A DNA stretch of 64,000 nt from Lepus europaeus (GCF_033115175.1 NC_084850.1:108545939-108609938), one strand, 5' to 3'; numbered from the stretch's first letter, positions 60,601-63,415 are shown. Notes: generated by a model from the sequence alone, not told the origin. Program-made: numbers and translations.

Positions 60601-61561
60601 AGTTTGGCAAAGTATAAGGCAGACAGGTATCTCCTCCAGAAGTCTTGTGAAATTAGTCCCAGTAGGTCTGTCATGATTGCTAGCTTCTGGTCGCCATATT
60701 GGGCCTTAAAAGATACATTTCATTAGCTGACAGAATTAACATACAAGAGAAGACCTGCACAGATACATTGTTTCAATGGCTTAAACCAACAATCATATAC
60801 TCATATTGGCTCCTAATTCTGTGCGTTTGCAGACTCTGCTGGGCTTGCTTCTGTGTGTCATCAGCTACTAGGTTGGCTAGGGACTGGCTGTTCTCAGATG
60901 GCCTCAGCTGGCATGGTCTCTGCACTGTGTCATCTCATACTTGATCATGGGCTTGGTCTCATAATGGCTGAGCAGAGTCCCAAGAGGATAAGTAGACAGA
61001 AACCTAGGCTTACAACTAGCTCAGTGTCACCTCCTCTGCTTTTTCTTGGCCAAAAGCAAGTTGTAAGGCCAGTCAGATTCCATATGGAAAAATGGATCCC
61101 ACTTCCTGAAGGATTTTCAGCAAAGTCACATTCTAAGGGGCCTGGATATGGGAGGGTGAATAACTGTGGCTCTTCTTGCTAACAAGACAATATTTTGTAC
61201 CACAAGGAGTAACTGAAGTAGTTGAGATTGATTTAGAATATCAAACATTTGCAATGGAAGCAAAACAGGAAACAATGAGATAGCGTGTATTTGTCACTAA
61301 AATGACACGTTTTCCTTCCCAAAAGGTTCCCAAACCATGCCAACGAACATGCCTCCCCCTCGTAAACTACCTCAGCGCTCCTGGGCAGCATCCATACCCA
61401 CCATCCTCACGCACAGTGCCTTGAACATTTTACTGCTGCCCTCTCCAACGCCAGGCCTCGTGCCCGGCCTGGCAGGTAGTTACCTTTGTTCTCCGCTTGA
61501 GAGATTCCTTGGATCGGTCATCATGAGACGACACCTTCAGAGAATCATTCAACAAGAAACG
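318..61561 (+). CDS. MED14: Mediator complex subunit 14, exons 1-26 (3' end beyond window)
   Basis: MED14 is the architectural backbone of nuclear Mediator. It joins head, middle and tail modules and receives activators such as nuclear receptors, so that RNA polymerase II can be recruited. I recognised it by translating the exons and matching them to the human protein as I remember it: identity is near complete, with only scattered substitutions. Twenty-six exons, all GT-AG, sum to 3684 nt with compatible phases and no internal stop, giving residues 1-1228 of an expected ~1450. Visible regions: Gly9 run (15-23) and Ala-rich run before residue 48; conserved Med14 N-terminal domain from about residue 50; LTDLL box at 69-73; basic KKTKR stretch in exon 15; Ser/Pro-rich linker at about 975-1150; LNILL box near 1181. 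Start chosen at 318 because it has a gccgccATGg context and gives the known N-terminus. The remaining C-terminal exons are off the right edge. Expression is expected to be housekeeping from the CpG-island promoter. Confidence 0.98.
533..3296 (+). other. MED14 intron 1
   Basis: The first ~150 bp are still GC-rich, with a G9 run at 713-721. The rest is ordinary AT-rich sequence with an A-run near 865-880 and one old SINE (2501-2767). I see no other gene. Confidence 0.9.
2501..2767 (+). repeat. Old lagomorph C-type SINE
   Basis: Degenerate member of the tRNA-derived C family: diverged head, the conserved 'gggagtgaaccagcagatggaag' block (abbreviated core gtgaaccagcagatgg) and an A-rich tail. It is flanked by a perfect 12-bp target-site duplication tttaaaagtaat (2489-2500 and 2768-2779). 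Confidence 0.85.
3297..3323 (+). CDS. MED14: MED14 exon 2 (27-nt microexon)
   Basis: Acceptor ttcttag, donor gtatga. Encodes nine codons' worth of sequence, residues 72-81 ([10 protein letters not shown], first and last codons split). It completes the LTDLL box. Length is a multiple of three, so skipping would keep frame. Confidence 0.96.
3324..5550 (+). other. MED14 intron 2
   Basis: Mostly unique AT-rich sequence with T-runs near 3404-3424 and 3889-3902. A short 16-bp-period duplication (atctcttagggac at 4411 and 4427) is the only local structure noted. No SINE and no gene recognised. Confidence 0.85.
5551..5656 (+). CDS. MED14: MED14 exon 3
   Basis: Residues 81-116 ([20 protein letters not shown] then [15 protein letters not shown]), in the conserved Med14 N-terminal domain. 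Acceptor tattttatag, donor gtgagt, ends on a codon boundary. Confidence 0.98.
5915..6080 (+). repeat. MIR remnant
   Basis: Degenerate MIR with the recognisable 'ttttacagatgagataag ... ttcaaggttacagagctta' core of this ancient mammalian SINE. Confidence 0.6.
6271..6559 (+). repeat. Lagomorph C-type SINE
   Basis: Head ggccggcactgtggcatagcagg, core gtgaaccagcagatgg and A-tail. Flanked by near-identical ctagcaraag (6261-6270, 6560-6569). Forms an inverted pair with the next copy. Confidence 0.9.
6570..6873 (-). repeat. Lagomorph C-type SINE
   Basis: Reverse-strand copy: T-rich tail, gaaaggcagagtaacagaaag, catctgctg, and head complement gtgccacaatgctagc. It lies about 10 bp after the preceding + copy. 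Confidence 0.88.
7011..7267 (-). repeat. Lagomorph C-type SINE
   Basis: Reverse-strand copy beginning with a T12 tail. The core catctgctggtccactcccc and the head complement are recognisable but diverged. Confidence 0.85.
7401..7725 (+). repeat. Old lagomorph C-type SINE
   Basis: Diverged + copy (catggcatagcaggctaaat head; cctttcaaataaataaa tail). Confidence 0.82.
8205..8400 (-). repeat. MIR remnant
   Basis: Reverse-complement MIR pattern: 'gggcaagtgtgttaacctaa', 'cctcaatttccttaactcta', then 'gtgataataattacct'. Confidence 0.6.
8625..8805 (+). repeat. MIR remnant
   Basis: Clear MIR: 'tttattgagtgtttcttatg', 'gaggttaagtaacttgccca' and 'aagttaca' in the standard order. Confidence 0.75.
8811..9087 (+). 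repeat. Old lagomorph C-type SINE
   Basis: Diverged + copy inserted at the end of the MIR. The core (gtggagtgaaccaatggatg) and an A-rich tail with taaataaata are visible. Confidence 0.78.
9126..9452 (-). repeat. Lagomorph C-type SINE
   Basis: Reverse-strand copy ending in the head complement cacagtgccggcccc. Flanked by ctgtgccttta (9115-9125 and 9453-9463). Confidence 0.9.
9815..9988 (+). CDS. MED14: MED14 exon 4
   Basis: Residues 117-174 ([20 protein letters not shown] through RLPTCIR), exactly 58 codons, conserved N-terminal domain. Acceptor ctttaaag, donor gtaagt. Confidence 0.98.
9989..10716 (+). other. MED14 intron 4
   Basis: AT-rich unique sequence of 728 bp. No repeat or gene recognised. 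Confidence 0.85.
10717..10846 (+). CDS. MED14: MED14 exon 5
   Basis: Residues 175-218 ([20 protein letters not shown] through LANLTV). Acceptor ttttttgtag, donor gtatgt. Confidence 0.98.
10847..11302 (+). other. MED14 intron 5
   Basis: 456 bp of unique sequence. Nothing further recognised. Confidence 0.85.
11303..11431 (+). CDS. MED14: MED14 exon 6
   Basis: Residues 218-261 ([20 protein letters not shown] through [11 protein letters not shown]). Acceptor tcttctaaaag, donor gtaaat. Confidence 0.98.
11742..11849 (+). CDS. MED14: MED14 exon 7
   Basis: Residues 261-297 ([20 protein letters not shown] through DMYNCL). Acceptor ccaatggaag, donor gtatcc. The preceding 310-bp intron 6 (11432-11741) is unique sequence. 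Confidence 0.97.
11850..12756 (+). other. MED14 intron 7
   Basis: Unique AT-rich sequence to 12355, then a young SINE (12369-12718) that fills almost all of the downstream half and leaves only 38 bp before exon 8. Confidence 0.9.
12369..12718 (+). repeat. Young C-type SINE (CSINE2-like) next to exon 8
   Basis: Nearly intact member of the GC-rich young subfamily: ggccggcgcc head, tRNA-like B-box ggttctagtcc, (CT)n tract and an uninterrupted A-tail of about 24. Target-site duplication gaaataacatatt at 12356-12368 and 12719-12731. Exon 8 starts 38 bp after the A-tail. Confidence 0.95.
12757..12889 (+). CDS. MED14: MED14 exon 8
   Basis: Residues 297-341 ([20 protein letters not shown] through [10 protein letters not shown]). 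The acceptor gatctatcag has only a weak pyrimidine tract; donor gtaagt. A branch-point-like cttaacc lies at about 12739-12745, between the SINE and the exon. Confidence 0.97.
12890..13521 (+). other. MED14 intron 8
   Basis: 632 bp of unique sequence. No repeat or gene recognised. Confidence 0.85.
13522..13672 (+). CDS. MED14: MED14 exon 9
   Basis: Residues 341-391 ([20 protein letters not shown] through LAERAMK). Acceptor ttctctttag, donor gtaaaa, ends on a codon boundary. Confidence 0.98.
13803..14096 (-). repeat. Lagomorph C-type SINE
   Basis: Reverse-strand copy with tail tttatttgaaaggcagag and head complement. Target-site duplication taagtgratatt (13791-13802, 14097-14108). It makes up about 40% of intron 9 (13673-14433). 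Confidence 0.9.
14434..14545 (+). CDS. MED14: MED14 exon 10
   Basis: Residues 392-429 ([20 protein letters not shown] through GFNANEN). Acceptor tttatgcag, donor gtacgt. Confidence 0.98.
14808..15101 (-). repeat. Old, degenerate C-type SINE
   Basis: Reverse-strand remnant: 'cccatctgctggttcacacc', 'aggtctcccatgtgagtggc'. The head is eroded and no target duplication is evident. Confidence 0.75.
15753..16090 (-). repeat. Lagomorph C-type SINE
   Basis: Full-length reverse copy with a T-rich tail of about 20. Target-site duplication gggttactgcatatttc at 15736-15752 versus gggttactgaatatttc at 16091-16107. Confidence 0.93.
16529..16839 (+). repeat. Lagomorph C-type SINE
   Basis: + copy: ggctggtgcagtaggttaat head, core gtgaaccagcagctgg, tail caaatacataaataaaatcc. 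Confidence 0.88.
16984..18110 (-). mobile_element. Old mammalian L1, 3' part, antisense (left piece)
   Basis: On the + strand it reads as the reverse complement of the L1 3' UTR ('agctttactgagatataatt') and of the end of ORF2 ('tccattgtatggatagac', 'tgaatagtgccactgtgaac', 'ctcattgtggttttgagttg'). Heavily mutated and 5'-truncated. It continues after the SINE at 18828-18860. Confidence 0.8.
18126..18812 (-). repeat. Young CSINE2-like element with internal 166-bp triplication
   Basis: Reverse-strand young SINE: T-tail, gacaggcagagtggacagtg, and head complement gagccacggcgccggcc. Normal copies here are about 340 bp; this one is 687 bp because an internal 166-bp segment is present three times in tandem (starts 18261, 18427, 18593). 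Perfect 15-bp target duplication tgcttttccttgttt (18111-18125, 18813-18827). It interrupts the old L1. Confidence 0.96.
18261..18757. repeat. Three-copy tandem array, period 166 bp
   Basis: Units begin with gtgctgttccgatggcagga at 18261, 18427 and 18593 and end in gactagaacccc (last unit gactagaaccc, then normal SINE head). Reading the units side by side I find no differences. Confidence 0.95.
18828..18860 (-). mobile_element. Old mammalian L1, antisense (right piece)
   Basis: Short continuation of the L1 ORF2 antisense sequence after the SINE insertion (taatcatcttgttacctttg). The outer boundary is approximate. Confidence 0.55.
19165..19335 (-). repeat. Probable MIR remnant
   Basis: Reverse-complement MIR-like order: 'cttgaccaagtcatttccgc' and 'tctctaggcccc'. 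Weak match. Confidence 0.4.
21805..21930 (+). CDS. MED14: MED14 exon 11
   Basis: Residues 429-471 ([20 protein letters not shown] through FQLMLYGL). Acceptor aactgttcag, donor gtaagt. Confidence 0.98.
22580..22880 (-). repeat. Lagomorph C-type SINE
   Basis: Reverse-strand copy: aaaaatttatttatttgaaa tail, ccatctactggttcactccc core, head complement tgcatcacaatgccaactcc. Confidence 0.88.
23140..23490. repeat. Ancient interspersed repeat, family not assigned
   Basis: Resembles a widespread mammalian repeat with 'aacaaaatac.gtagacta' followed by 'tggcttacccaacag', 'gctgccttcttgctgt' and 'ttcatgagagcctcaccctc'. An LTR-type (MaLR-like) origin is possible, but I cannot assign a family without a library. 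Confidence 0.45.
23721..23891 (+). repeat. 5'-truncated C-type SINE
   Basis: Only the 3' half: gcctgggaaagtagcagagg, core gtgaaccagtagatgg and tail caaataaacaaataaatc. Confidence 0.85.
24182..24260 (+). CDS. MED14: MED14 exon 12
   Basis: Residues 471-497 ([20 protein letters not shown] then PWIQQL), ends in a split Lys codon. Acceptor tattctgtag, donor gtaagc. Confidence 0.97.
25400..25880 (-). mobile_element. Old mammalian L1 fragment, antisense
   Basis: Reverse-complement L1 3' UTR/ORF2 end: 'ttattgaggtataacttttt', 'accaccatcaccacaatcca', 'tctcattgtgattttaattt'. It appears internally deleted. Confidence 0.7.
25998..26290 (-). repeat. Lagomorph C-type SINE
   Basis: Reverse-strand copy. 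Perfect 12-bp target duplication aaatttatactt (25986-25997, 26291-26302). Confidence 0.93.
26614..26677. repeat. 32-bp tandem duplication
   Basis: Two adjacent 32-bp units beginning tttcagcaagttcag at 26614 and 26646, differing at about two positions in the middle (gga versus gac). Confidence 0.9.
27178..27503 (+). repeat. Lagomorph C-type SINE
   Basis: + copy: gggggctggcattgtggcac head, ggttaagccacc, core gtgaaccagtggatgg, and tail ctttcaaatctttttaaaag. Confidence 0.9.
28040..28199 (+). CDS. MED14: MED14 exon 13
   Basis: Residues 497-550 ([20 protein letters not shown] through LTRLPQYYI), ends on a codon boundary. Acceptor tttcaattaag, donor gtaagt. Confidence 0.98.
29009..29344 (+). repeat. 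Young C-type SINE (CSINE2-like)
   Basis: Intact + copy: ggccggcgccgtggctcaac, B-box ggttctagtcc, A-tail. Perfect duplication aatgcataataca (28996-29008, 29345-29357). Confidence 0.96.
29553..29826 (+). repeat. Old C-type SINE
   Basis: Diverged + copy with a gataaatgaatgaatgaatg tail. Target duplication gaatgtagg (29544-29552, 29827-29835). Confidence 0.83.
29881..30200 (+). repeat. Lagomorph C-type SINE
   Basis: + copy with head gggccggcactgtgggggtg and tail caagtaaataattaaatc. Imperfect duplication atgataaaatca / atgatcaaatca. Confidence 0.9.
30305..30990 (-). mobile_element. Old mammalian L1 fragment, antisense
   Basis: Reverse-complement L1 3' end: 'gactttattgagatatgttt', 'ccttcagcataatgcccttg', 'caccaggagtggcactgttg', 'tgtgcttattcgccatccaa'. 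Confidence 0.72.
31195..31425 (-). repeat. MIR remnant
   Basis: Well-preserved reverse-complement MIR: 'ctctggagccagagtgttgg', 'gaccttgggcaaataactca', 'cctcagtttcctcatcagaa', 'gtagtacttggcaaatagta'. Confidence 0.8.
31936..32130 (+). CDS. MED14: MED14 exon 14
   Basis: Residues 551-615 ([20 protein letters not shown] through TRTGTKRK), 65 whole codons. Acceptor ccttttttag, donor gtatga. The following 380-bp intron 14 (32131-32510) is unique sequence. Confidence 0.98.
32511..32645 (+). CDS. MED14: MED14 exon 15
   Basis: Residues 616-660 ([20 protein letters not shown] through VGLRLE), 45 whole codons. Carries the basic KKTKR cluster, a possible nuclear-localisation element. Acceptor aaattctag, donor gtaatt. 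Confidence 0.98.
33137..33160. repeat. (TA)n microsatellite
   Basis: Simple TA repeat with one interruption, immediately before a 5'-truncated SINE. Confidence 0.85.
33165..33427 (+). repeat. 5'-truncated C-type SINE
   Basis: Lacks the head; begins near 'ggagtgccagttcaagtccc'. Tail ctttcaaataaattagtaaa. Confidence 0.86.
33598..33822 (+). mobile_element. hAT-type non-autonomous DNA transposon fossil
   Basis: Diverged copy of a common mammalian element whose ends read 'cagcaagctttttctgtaaa' and 'ttggcccatgagctgttgtt'. The internal 'aataaaactttattttcaag' is typical. I do not assert the exact family name. Confidence 0.65.
34058..34338 (-). repeat. Lagomorph C-type SINE
   Basis: Reverse-strand copy with T-tail. 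Perfect duplication cttaggctctttt (34045-34057, 34339-34351). Confidence 0.92.
34943..35234 (+). repeat. Lagomorph C-type SINE
   Basis: + copy: ggggccggtgctgtggcacag head, ggttctagtcccag B-box region. Short duplication tagtttg (34936-34942, 35235-35241). Confidence 0.9.
35919..35995 (+). CDS. MED14: MED14 exon 16
   Basis: Residues 661-686 ([20 protein letters not shown] then AIRLL), ends in a split Lys codon. Acceptor ctctttccag, donor gtaagt. Confidence 0.98.
36360..36930. repeat. Possible ancient repeat, family not assigned
   Basis: Reads like a widespread purine-rich mammalian repeat ('tgaagacttggaggcaagag', 'tttagactttatcgtaatgg', 'aggcaggttagtgaggtgct', 'aatggaatggggtggtgctt'), but I cannot name the family. 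Confidence 0.4.
37311..37623 (-). repeat. Lagomorph C-type SINE
   Basis: Reverse-strand copy with T16 tail. Imperfect duplication taagccagtga / taagccaatga. Confidence 0.9.
37766..38109 (+). repeat. Young C-type SINE (CSINE2-like)
   Basis: Intact + copy with (caaa)n/(aata)n tail. Perfect duplication aagaacttatg (37755-37765, 38110-38120). Confidence 0.96.
38241..38596 (+). repeat. Young C-type SINE (CSINE2-like)
   Basis: Intact + copy with small internal losses. Perfect 19-bp duplication aaaatttaaaggaaaatgg (38222-38240, 38597-38615). Confidence 0.96.
38966..39286 (+). repeat. Lagomorph C-type SINE
   Basis: + copy: gggccagcgctgtggcctag head. Duplication cttcttcgattac / cttctttgattac (38953-38965, 39287-39299). 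Confidence 0.92.
40279..40575 (+). repeat. Old C-type SINE
   Basis: Diverged + copy: gggttggcaatggttaaaat head, core gtgaaccagtagatgag, A-rich tail. Confidence 0.78.
40975..41166 (+). mobile_element. MER20 (hAT-Charlie) fossil
   Basis: Clear MER20 order: 'ggttttggcccctagggaaa', 'ctggcagtgtccggagatat', 'gggaggtgctactggaatct', 'aagaactatccagcctcaaa', 'ggattgagaaattcctg'. Confidence 0.8.
41621..41870 (-). repeat. 5'-truncated C-type SINE
   Basis: Reverse-strand copy: tail and core present; head complement missing after gagctggattagaagtagag. Confidence 0.85.
42254..42414 (+). CDS. MED14: MED14 exon 17
   Basis: Residues 686-740 ([20 protein letters not shown] through NGTSTREQ). Acceptor tttatctccag, donor gtgaga. 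The next intron (17, 42415-42500) is only 86 bp. Confidence 0.98.
42501..42647 (+). CDS. MED14: MED14 exon 18
   Basis: Residues 740-789 ([20 protein letters not shown] through LEFARSLP). Acceptor aatcctgtag, donor gtacat. Confidence 0.98.
42771..43064 (-). repeat. C-type SINE inserted into the tail of another SINE
   Basis: Reverse-strand copy, slightly 5'-truncated (head complement stops after ggcaccacag). It lies within the T-rich tail of the next copy: ttttaaa.gttttt occurs on both of its sides. Confidence 0.85.
43065..43361 (-). repeat. Lagomorph C-type SINE (outer copy of nested pair)
   Basis: Reverse-strand copy ending in gtgccacagtgctggccccc. Its target duplication partners lie outside the pair: agtggccaatttt at about 42763 and agtggccatttt at 43362. 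Confidence 0.85.
43471..43515. repeat. Alternating purine-pyrimidine (CA/TA/TG) tract
   Basis: Interrupted acacacatatacatatatgt.. followed by gtgtgtgcgcatgtgc; a simple repeat with partial dyad symmetry and Z-DNA potential. Confidence 0.7.
43545..43700 (+). repeat. MIR remnant
   Basis: 'ttaatcttcatagtcaccca', 'attttataaatgaagaaagc' and 'gaaggtcacatagctagaga' in MIR order, then 'gtggcagagctggtgttata'. Confidence 0.8.
43902..43993 (+). CDS. MED14: MED14 exon 19
   Basis: Residues 789-819 ([20 protein letters not shown] then [11 protein letters not shown]). Acceptor tttctgtttag, donor gtaagt, ends on a codon boundary. Confidence 0.98.
44032..44092. repeat. Pure A/T near-palindromic tract
   Basis: About 60 bp with no G or C, built from repeated ttaaattt/aaatttaa words, so it can fold back on itself. 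Confidence 0.8.
44345..44480 (+). mobile_element. Rabbit-type L1 3' end, 5'-truncated
   Basis: Purine-rich L1 3' UTR signature: 'gaatcttaatgaagaatggg', 'ggtgggatggtttgggggtg', 'gaagaacagctataatccaa', 'aagttatacttatggaattt'. Same family as the copy at 51640. Confidence 0.75.
44683..44835 (+). CDS. MED14: MED14 exon 20
   Basis: Residues 820-870 ([20 protein letters not shown] through TPNVVQLLQ), 51 whole codons. Acceptor tttatttag, donor gtaatt. Intron 20 (44836-45127) is unique. Confidence 0.98.
45128..45397 (+). CDS. MED14: MED14 exon 21
   Basis: Residues 871-960 ([20 protein letters not shown] through YPAPGLK), 90 whole codons, the longest coding exon here. Acceptor tccttatag, donor gtaaca. 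Confidence 0.98.
46136..46450 (-). repeat. Lagomorph C-type SINE
   Basis: Reverse-strand copy with (ttta)n tail and head complement tgtgccacaacaccactggc. Confidence 0.88.
46615..46930 (-). repeat. Lagomorph C-type SINE
   Basis: Reverse-strand, older copy: atttgaaagacaaagaggta, ccatctgctggtccactccc, head complement eroded. Confidence 0.84.
47280..47618 (-). repeat. Young C-type SINE (CSINE2-like)
   Basis: Intact reverse copy: T13 tail, aacaggcagagtggacagtg, head complement gagctacggcgccggcc. Perfect duplication tcgttggaatacctt (47265-47279, 47619-47633). Confidence 0.96.
49659..49799 (+). CDS. MED14: MED14 exon 22
   Basis: Residues 961-1007 ([20 protein letters not shown] through [10 protein letters not shown]), 47 codons. 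It begins the Ser/Pro/Gln-rich linker. Acceptor tgtccacag, donor gtaatg. Confidence 0.98.
51640..51795 (+). mobile_element. Rabbit-type L1 3' end, 5'-truncated
   Basis: 'gaagcttaatggagaatggg', 'gggagagggaggaggaggag', 'ggtgggtatggtgggaagaa', 'aagttatacttatgagattt', then A-rich tail; same 3' UTR family as 44345. Confidence 0.78.
51950..52373 (+). mobile_element. Old mammalian L1, sense (left piece)
   Basis: L1 ORF2 end on the + strand: 'gtccaaatggccagtaagca', 'aaaaccacaatgaaattgca', 'cttagcagcattattgttcc'. Split by the SINE at 52386. Confidence 0.75.
52386..52691 (-). repeat. Lagomorph C-type SINE
   Basis: Reverse-strand copy inside the old L1. Duplication atggaatgcctt / atggaatacctt (52374-52385, 52692-52703). 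Confidence 0.93.
52704..53045 (+). mobile_element. Old mammalian L1, sense (right piece)
   Basis: Continuation into the L1 3' UTR ('aactggacatttaagatttc', 'ctttatgtgagtcatgcttc') ending in an A-rich tail. Confidence 0.7.
53588..53699 (+). CDS. MED14: MED14 exon 23
   Basis: Residues 1008-1045 ([20 protein letters not shown] through MMHTQSPG). Ser/Thr-Pro rich, probably disordered and phosphorylated. Acceptor ttcttttcag, donor gtaaga. Confidence 0.98.
53985..54200 (-). mobile_element. hAT-type non-autonomous DNA transposon fossil
   Basis: Reverse orientation of the family at 33598: 'tttgtaaataaagtcccact', 'ggaactcagtcacatctgtg', 'ctgtggctgccttcctgcta'. Confidence 0.6.
55785..55960 (+). repeat. 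MIR remnant
   Basis: 'atgcttactatgtgccaagc', 'taatcatttaatcttcacga', 'cattttatggaggagtggac', 'gtcacttgttcagttcatgt' in MIR order. Confidence 0.78.
56180..57250 (+). repeat. L2 LINE 3' part
   Basis: About 1 kb of L2-like sequence: 'cacctggattgttgcagtcg', 'cactggcttcccactcattc', 'aaagcccaagtccttaaagt', 'cctttgcagtagctcttctg', 'ctctgagggcaagaattttt', 'gtgcctgcaacagtgcttcg'. Confidence 0.75.
57489..57620 (+). CDS. MED14: MED14 exon 24
   Basis: Residues 1045-1089 ([20 protein letters not shown] through GASFASPHG), Ser/Pro/Ala-rich linker. Acceptor cctttattag, donor gtgagt. Confidence 0.98.
58136..58429 (-). repeat. Lagomorph C-type SINE
   Basis: Reverse-strand copy. Perfect duplication aattccttatt (58125-58135, 58430-58440). 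Confidence 0.93.
58441..59120 (-). mobile_element. Old mammalian L1 fragment, antisense
   Basis: 'ccttaggtaagttcctagaa', 'gtggaattgctgtctcaaag', 'gtaccaatttcctatagcat', 'gaaaatggtattgtttaatg': L1 ORF2 antisense, well diverged. Confidence 0.68.
59287..59609 (-). repeat. Lagomorph C-type SINE
   Basis: Reverse-strand copy. Duplication gaaatcactgcttt / gaaatccctgcttt (59273-59286, 59610-59623). Confidence 0.92.
60078..60260 (+). CDS. MED14: MED14 exon 25
   Basis: Residues 1089-1150 ([20 protein letters not shown] through SHSPRAGT), the last part of the Ser/Pro-rich linker. Acceptor cttttttacag, donor gtgagt. Confidence 0.98.
60294..60452 (-). mobile_element. Rabbit-type L1 3' end, antisense, 5'-truncated
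   Basis: Reverse complement of an L1 tail: 'acttgtatttaatgaatata', 'ggattacaatggcttccccc', 'ccttccattcacatcaagat'. Likely target duplication tatattctttttt (60281 and 60453). It lies about 33 bp after the exon 25 donor. Confidence 0.78.
60780..61190. repeat. Ancient repeat, family not assigned
   Basis: Recalls a dispersed mammalian repeat ('ctgctgggcttgcttctgtg', 'gatggcctcagctggcatgg', 'gcaagttgtaaggccagtca', 'agcaaagtcacattctaagg'); an LTR origin is possible. Confidence 0.4.
61326..61561 (+). CDS. MED14: MED14 exon 26
   Basis: Residues 1150-1228 ([20 protein letters not shown] through [13 protein letters not shown]). Contains the second LXXLL box LNILL (about 1181-1185). Acceptor ttcccaaaag, donor gtatgg (weak), ends on a codon boundary. 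Confidence 0.98.
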
Positions 61562-61933
61562 GTATGGGTACCTAGTGACTTTCTACGTGGTGATTGTCAA
61601 AAGCAGGATGCTAAGTTGTCCTGCAGAGTAAGATCTGAATTCAAGTGACATTCCCTTACTTCCCTTAATCAGCTTGTCAGTATCATGCTTCTCACCTACC
61701 CTAGTGTGTAAAATGGACTCCACTGTTCTTTTCTGTTCTTATGTTAATGTATTTTTGTATTGTATAGTTTGTTGTACTGTGGCTTCTATCCATGTTGGGT
61801 GGCTAATATGGACCTGGAGATAGGTCACCACAGTGTATAAGACCAGTGCCCCCAGGATCTGGCCTTTTGGGCTGAGTTTGAGTCTCTATGAAAATAAAAT
61901 TATTTATGATCATAAAGATGAAAGCTGCTTTTT

Positions 61934-61934
61934 C

Positions 61935-61965
<31 letters not shown>

Positions 61966-62280
61966 GACAGGCAGAGAGAGACAGGTGAGAGAGAGAGAGA
62001 GAAAGGTCTTCCTTTTTGCCGTTGGTTCACCCTCCAATGGCCGCTGCAGCCGGCGCACCACGCTGATCCGAAGGCAGGAGCCAGGTACTTCTCCTGGTCT
62101 CCCATGCGGGTGCAGGACCCAAGCACTTGGGCCATCCTCCACTGCACTCCCGGGCCATAGCAGAGAGCTGGCCTGGAAGAGGGGCAACCGGGATAGAATC
62201 TGGCGCCCCAACCGGGACTAGAACCCGCTGTGCTGGCGCCGCAAGGCAGAGGATTAGCCTGTTAAGCCACGGCGCCGGCC
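61934..62280 (-). repeat. Young C-type SINE (CSINE2-like)
   Basis: Intact reverse copy with long T/C tail, gacaggcagagagagacagg, head complement gccacggcgccggcc. Duplication aaagctgcttttt (61921-61933, 62283-62295). Left arm of an inverted pair. Confidence 0.95.
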
Positions 62281-62343
62281 ATAAAGCTGCTTTTTTCAAA
62301 ACATTAACAAGTTATTTAAAATCTTTATAGAAAGGCTTGTGAC

Positions 62344-62669
62344 TGCCGGTGCCGCGGCTCAATAGGCTAATCCTCCACCTTGCGGCGCTGGCACACGGGG
62401 TTCTAGTCCCGGTCAGGGTGCCGGATTCTGTCCCGGTTGCCCCTCTTCCAGGCCAGCTCTCTGCTGTTGGCCCAAGTACTTGGGCCCTGCACCCCATGGG
62501 AGACCAGGAGAAGTACCTGGCTCCTGCCTTCGGATCAGCGTGGTGCGCCGGCTGCAGTGCGCCGGCCGCAGCGGCCATTGGAGGGTGAACCAACGGCAAA
62601 GGAAGACCTTTCTCTCTGTCTCTCTCTCTCTCACTGTGCACTCTGCCTGTCCAAAAAAAAGAAAAAAAA
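62344..62669 (+). repeat. Young C-type SINE (CSINE2-like)
   Basis: + copy: tgccggtgccgcggctcaat head, B-box ggttctagtcc, A-tail. It carries small internal changes, including loss of a segment after ctctgctg and a duplicated gtgcgccggc stretch. Duplication agaaaggcttgtgac (62329-62343, 62670-62684). Confidence 0.95.
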
Positions 62670-62714
62670 AGAAAGGCTTGTGACCTATCCTGTGGAAGCC
62701 TTAGCGGGTAATTC

Positions 62715-62905
62715 ATAGTCAACAGCACTGGGTTTATAGCCAGGCTTACGACCTAGTATGTGCTTGGGTAAATTTCTTCACCTTTCTGATAACAGGAGGC
62801 AGTGATGTCTACCTGCCTGATGACAGGTGTTGGAATTTGAGTCATTTCTTGTAAAATTCTTAGTACAATGTCTTGGCATTCAATATGTCAGTTGTTATTA
62901 ATTGT
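62715..62905 (-). repeat. MIR remnant
   Basis: Reverse-complement MIR order: 'cactgggtttatagccaggc', 'ttgggtaaatttcttcacct', 'tcttggcattcaatatgtca'. Confidence 0.65.
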
Positions 62906-62952
62906 ATTATATATATTACTATATATATAAAACTCTCTCTATATATATATAT
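62902..62952. repeat. AT-rich palindromic (TA)n tract
   Basis: Interrupted tatatata blocks on either side of aaactctctc; simple-sequence, probably variable in length. Confidence 0.8.
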
Positions 62953-63189
62953 GAGGTATGAGAATGGTGAGTGCTTAAAATATCCACTCCATGTTTGCCA
63001 CAAAGTCATTTTGCAACTTTTATTTTCAGACTTGAAAAATAGCGAAAGATTTAAGATGGATAAATTTCCGTTCAGAGTGATAATCATCACACTTGTGATT
63101 TAGCCTCTGCTCTACCCTCACAATCTGTATAAGCTTTCAGCTCTTTGAACCTCATTTTGCTTATCTGCATAATTGATATATTAGGCTTG

Positions 63190-63415
63190 AACAGGGGTCA
63201 GTGAGCTGTGGGCCCTGGGGCCAGGTCTTGCCCACCACCTGTTTTCATAAGTGAAGTTTTATTGGAATGCAGCCACACCCATTTTGTATGGCTTGTCTAT
63301 GGCTGCTTTCAACTGTAATGGCATCATTGGATAGTTGTGACAGAGACCATTGAGTCCTTTAAGCCTTTCACTATCCAAGGACCCGTTATAGAAAAAGTTT
63401 GTCAACCTGTGGGCT
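63190..63415 (-). mobile_element. hAT-type non-autonomous DNA transposon fossil
   Basis: Best-preserved copy of the family at 33598/53985, reverse orientation: 'gtgagctgtgggccctgggg', 'gttttattggaatgcagcca', 'ttgtctatggctgctttcaa', 'gaaaaagtttgtcaacctgt'. Confidence 0.72.

Larger units (their letters stand above)
60261..61325 (+). other. MED14 intron 25
   Basis: Starts with a young L1 tail (60294-60452). 60467-60780 is AT-rich and unique, and 60780-61190 looks like an ancient repeat. Confidence 0.82.
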
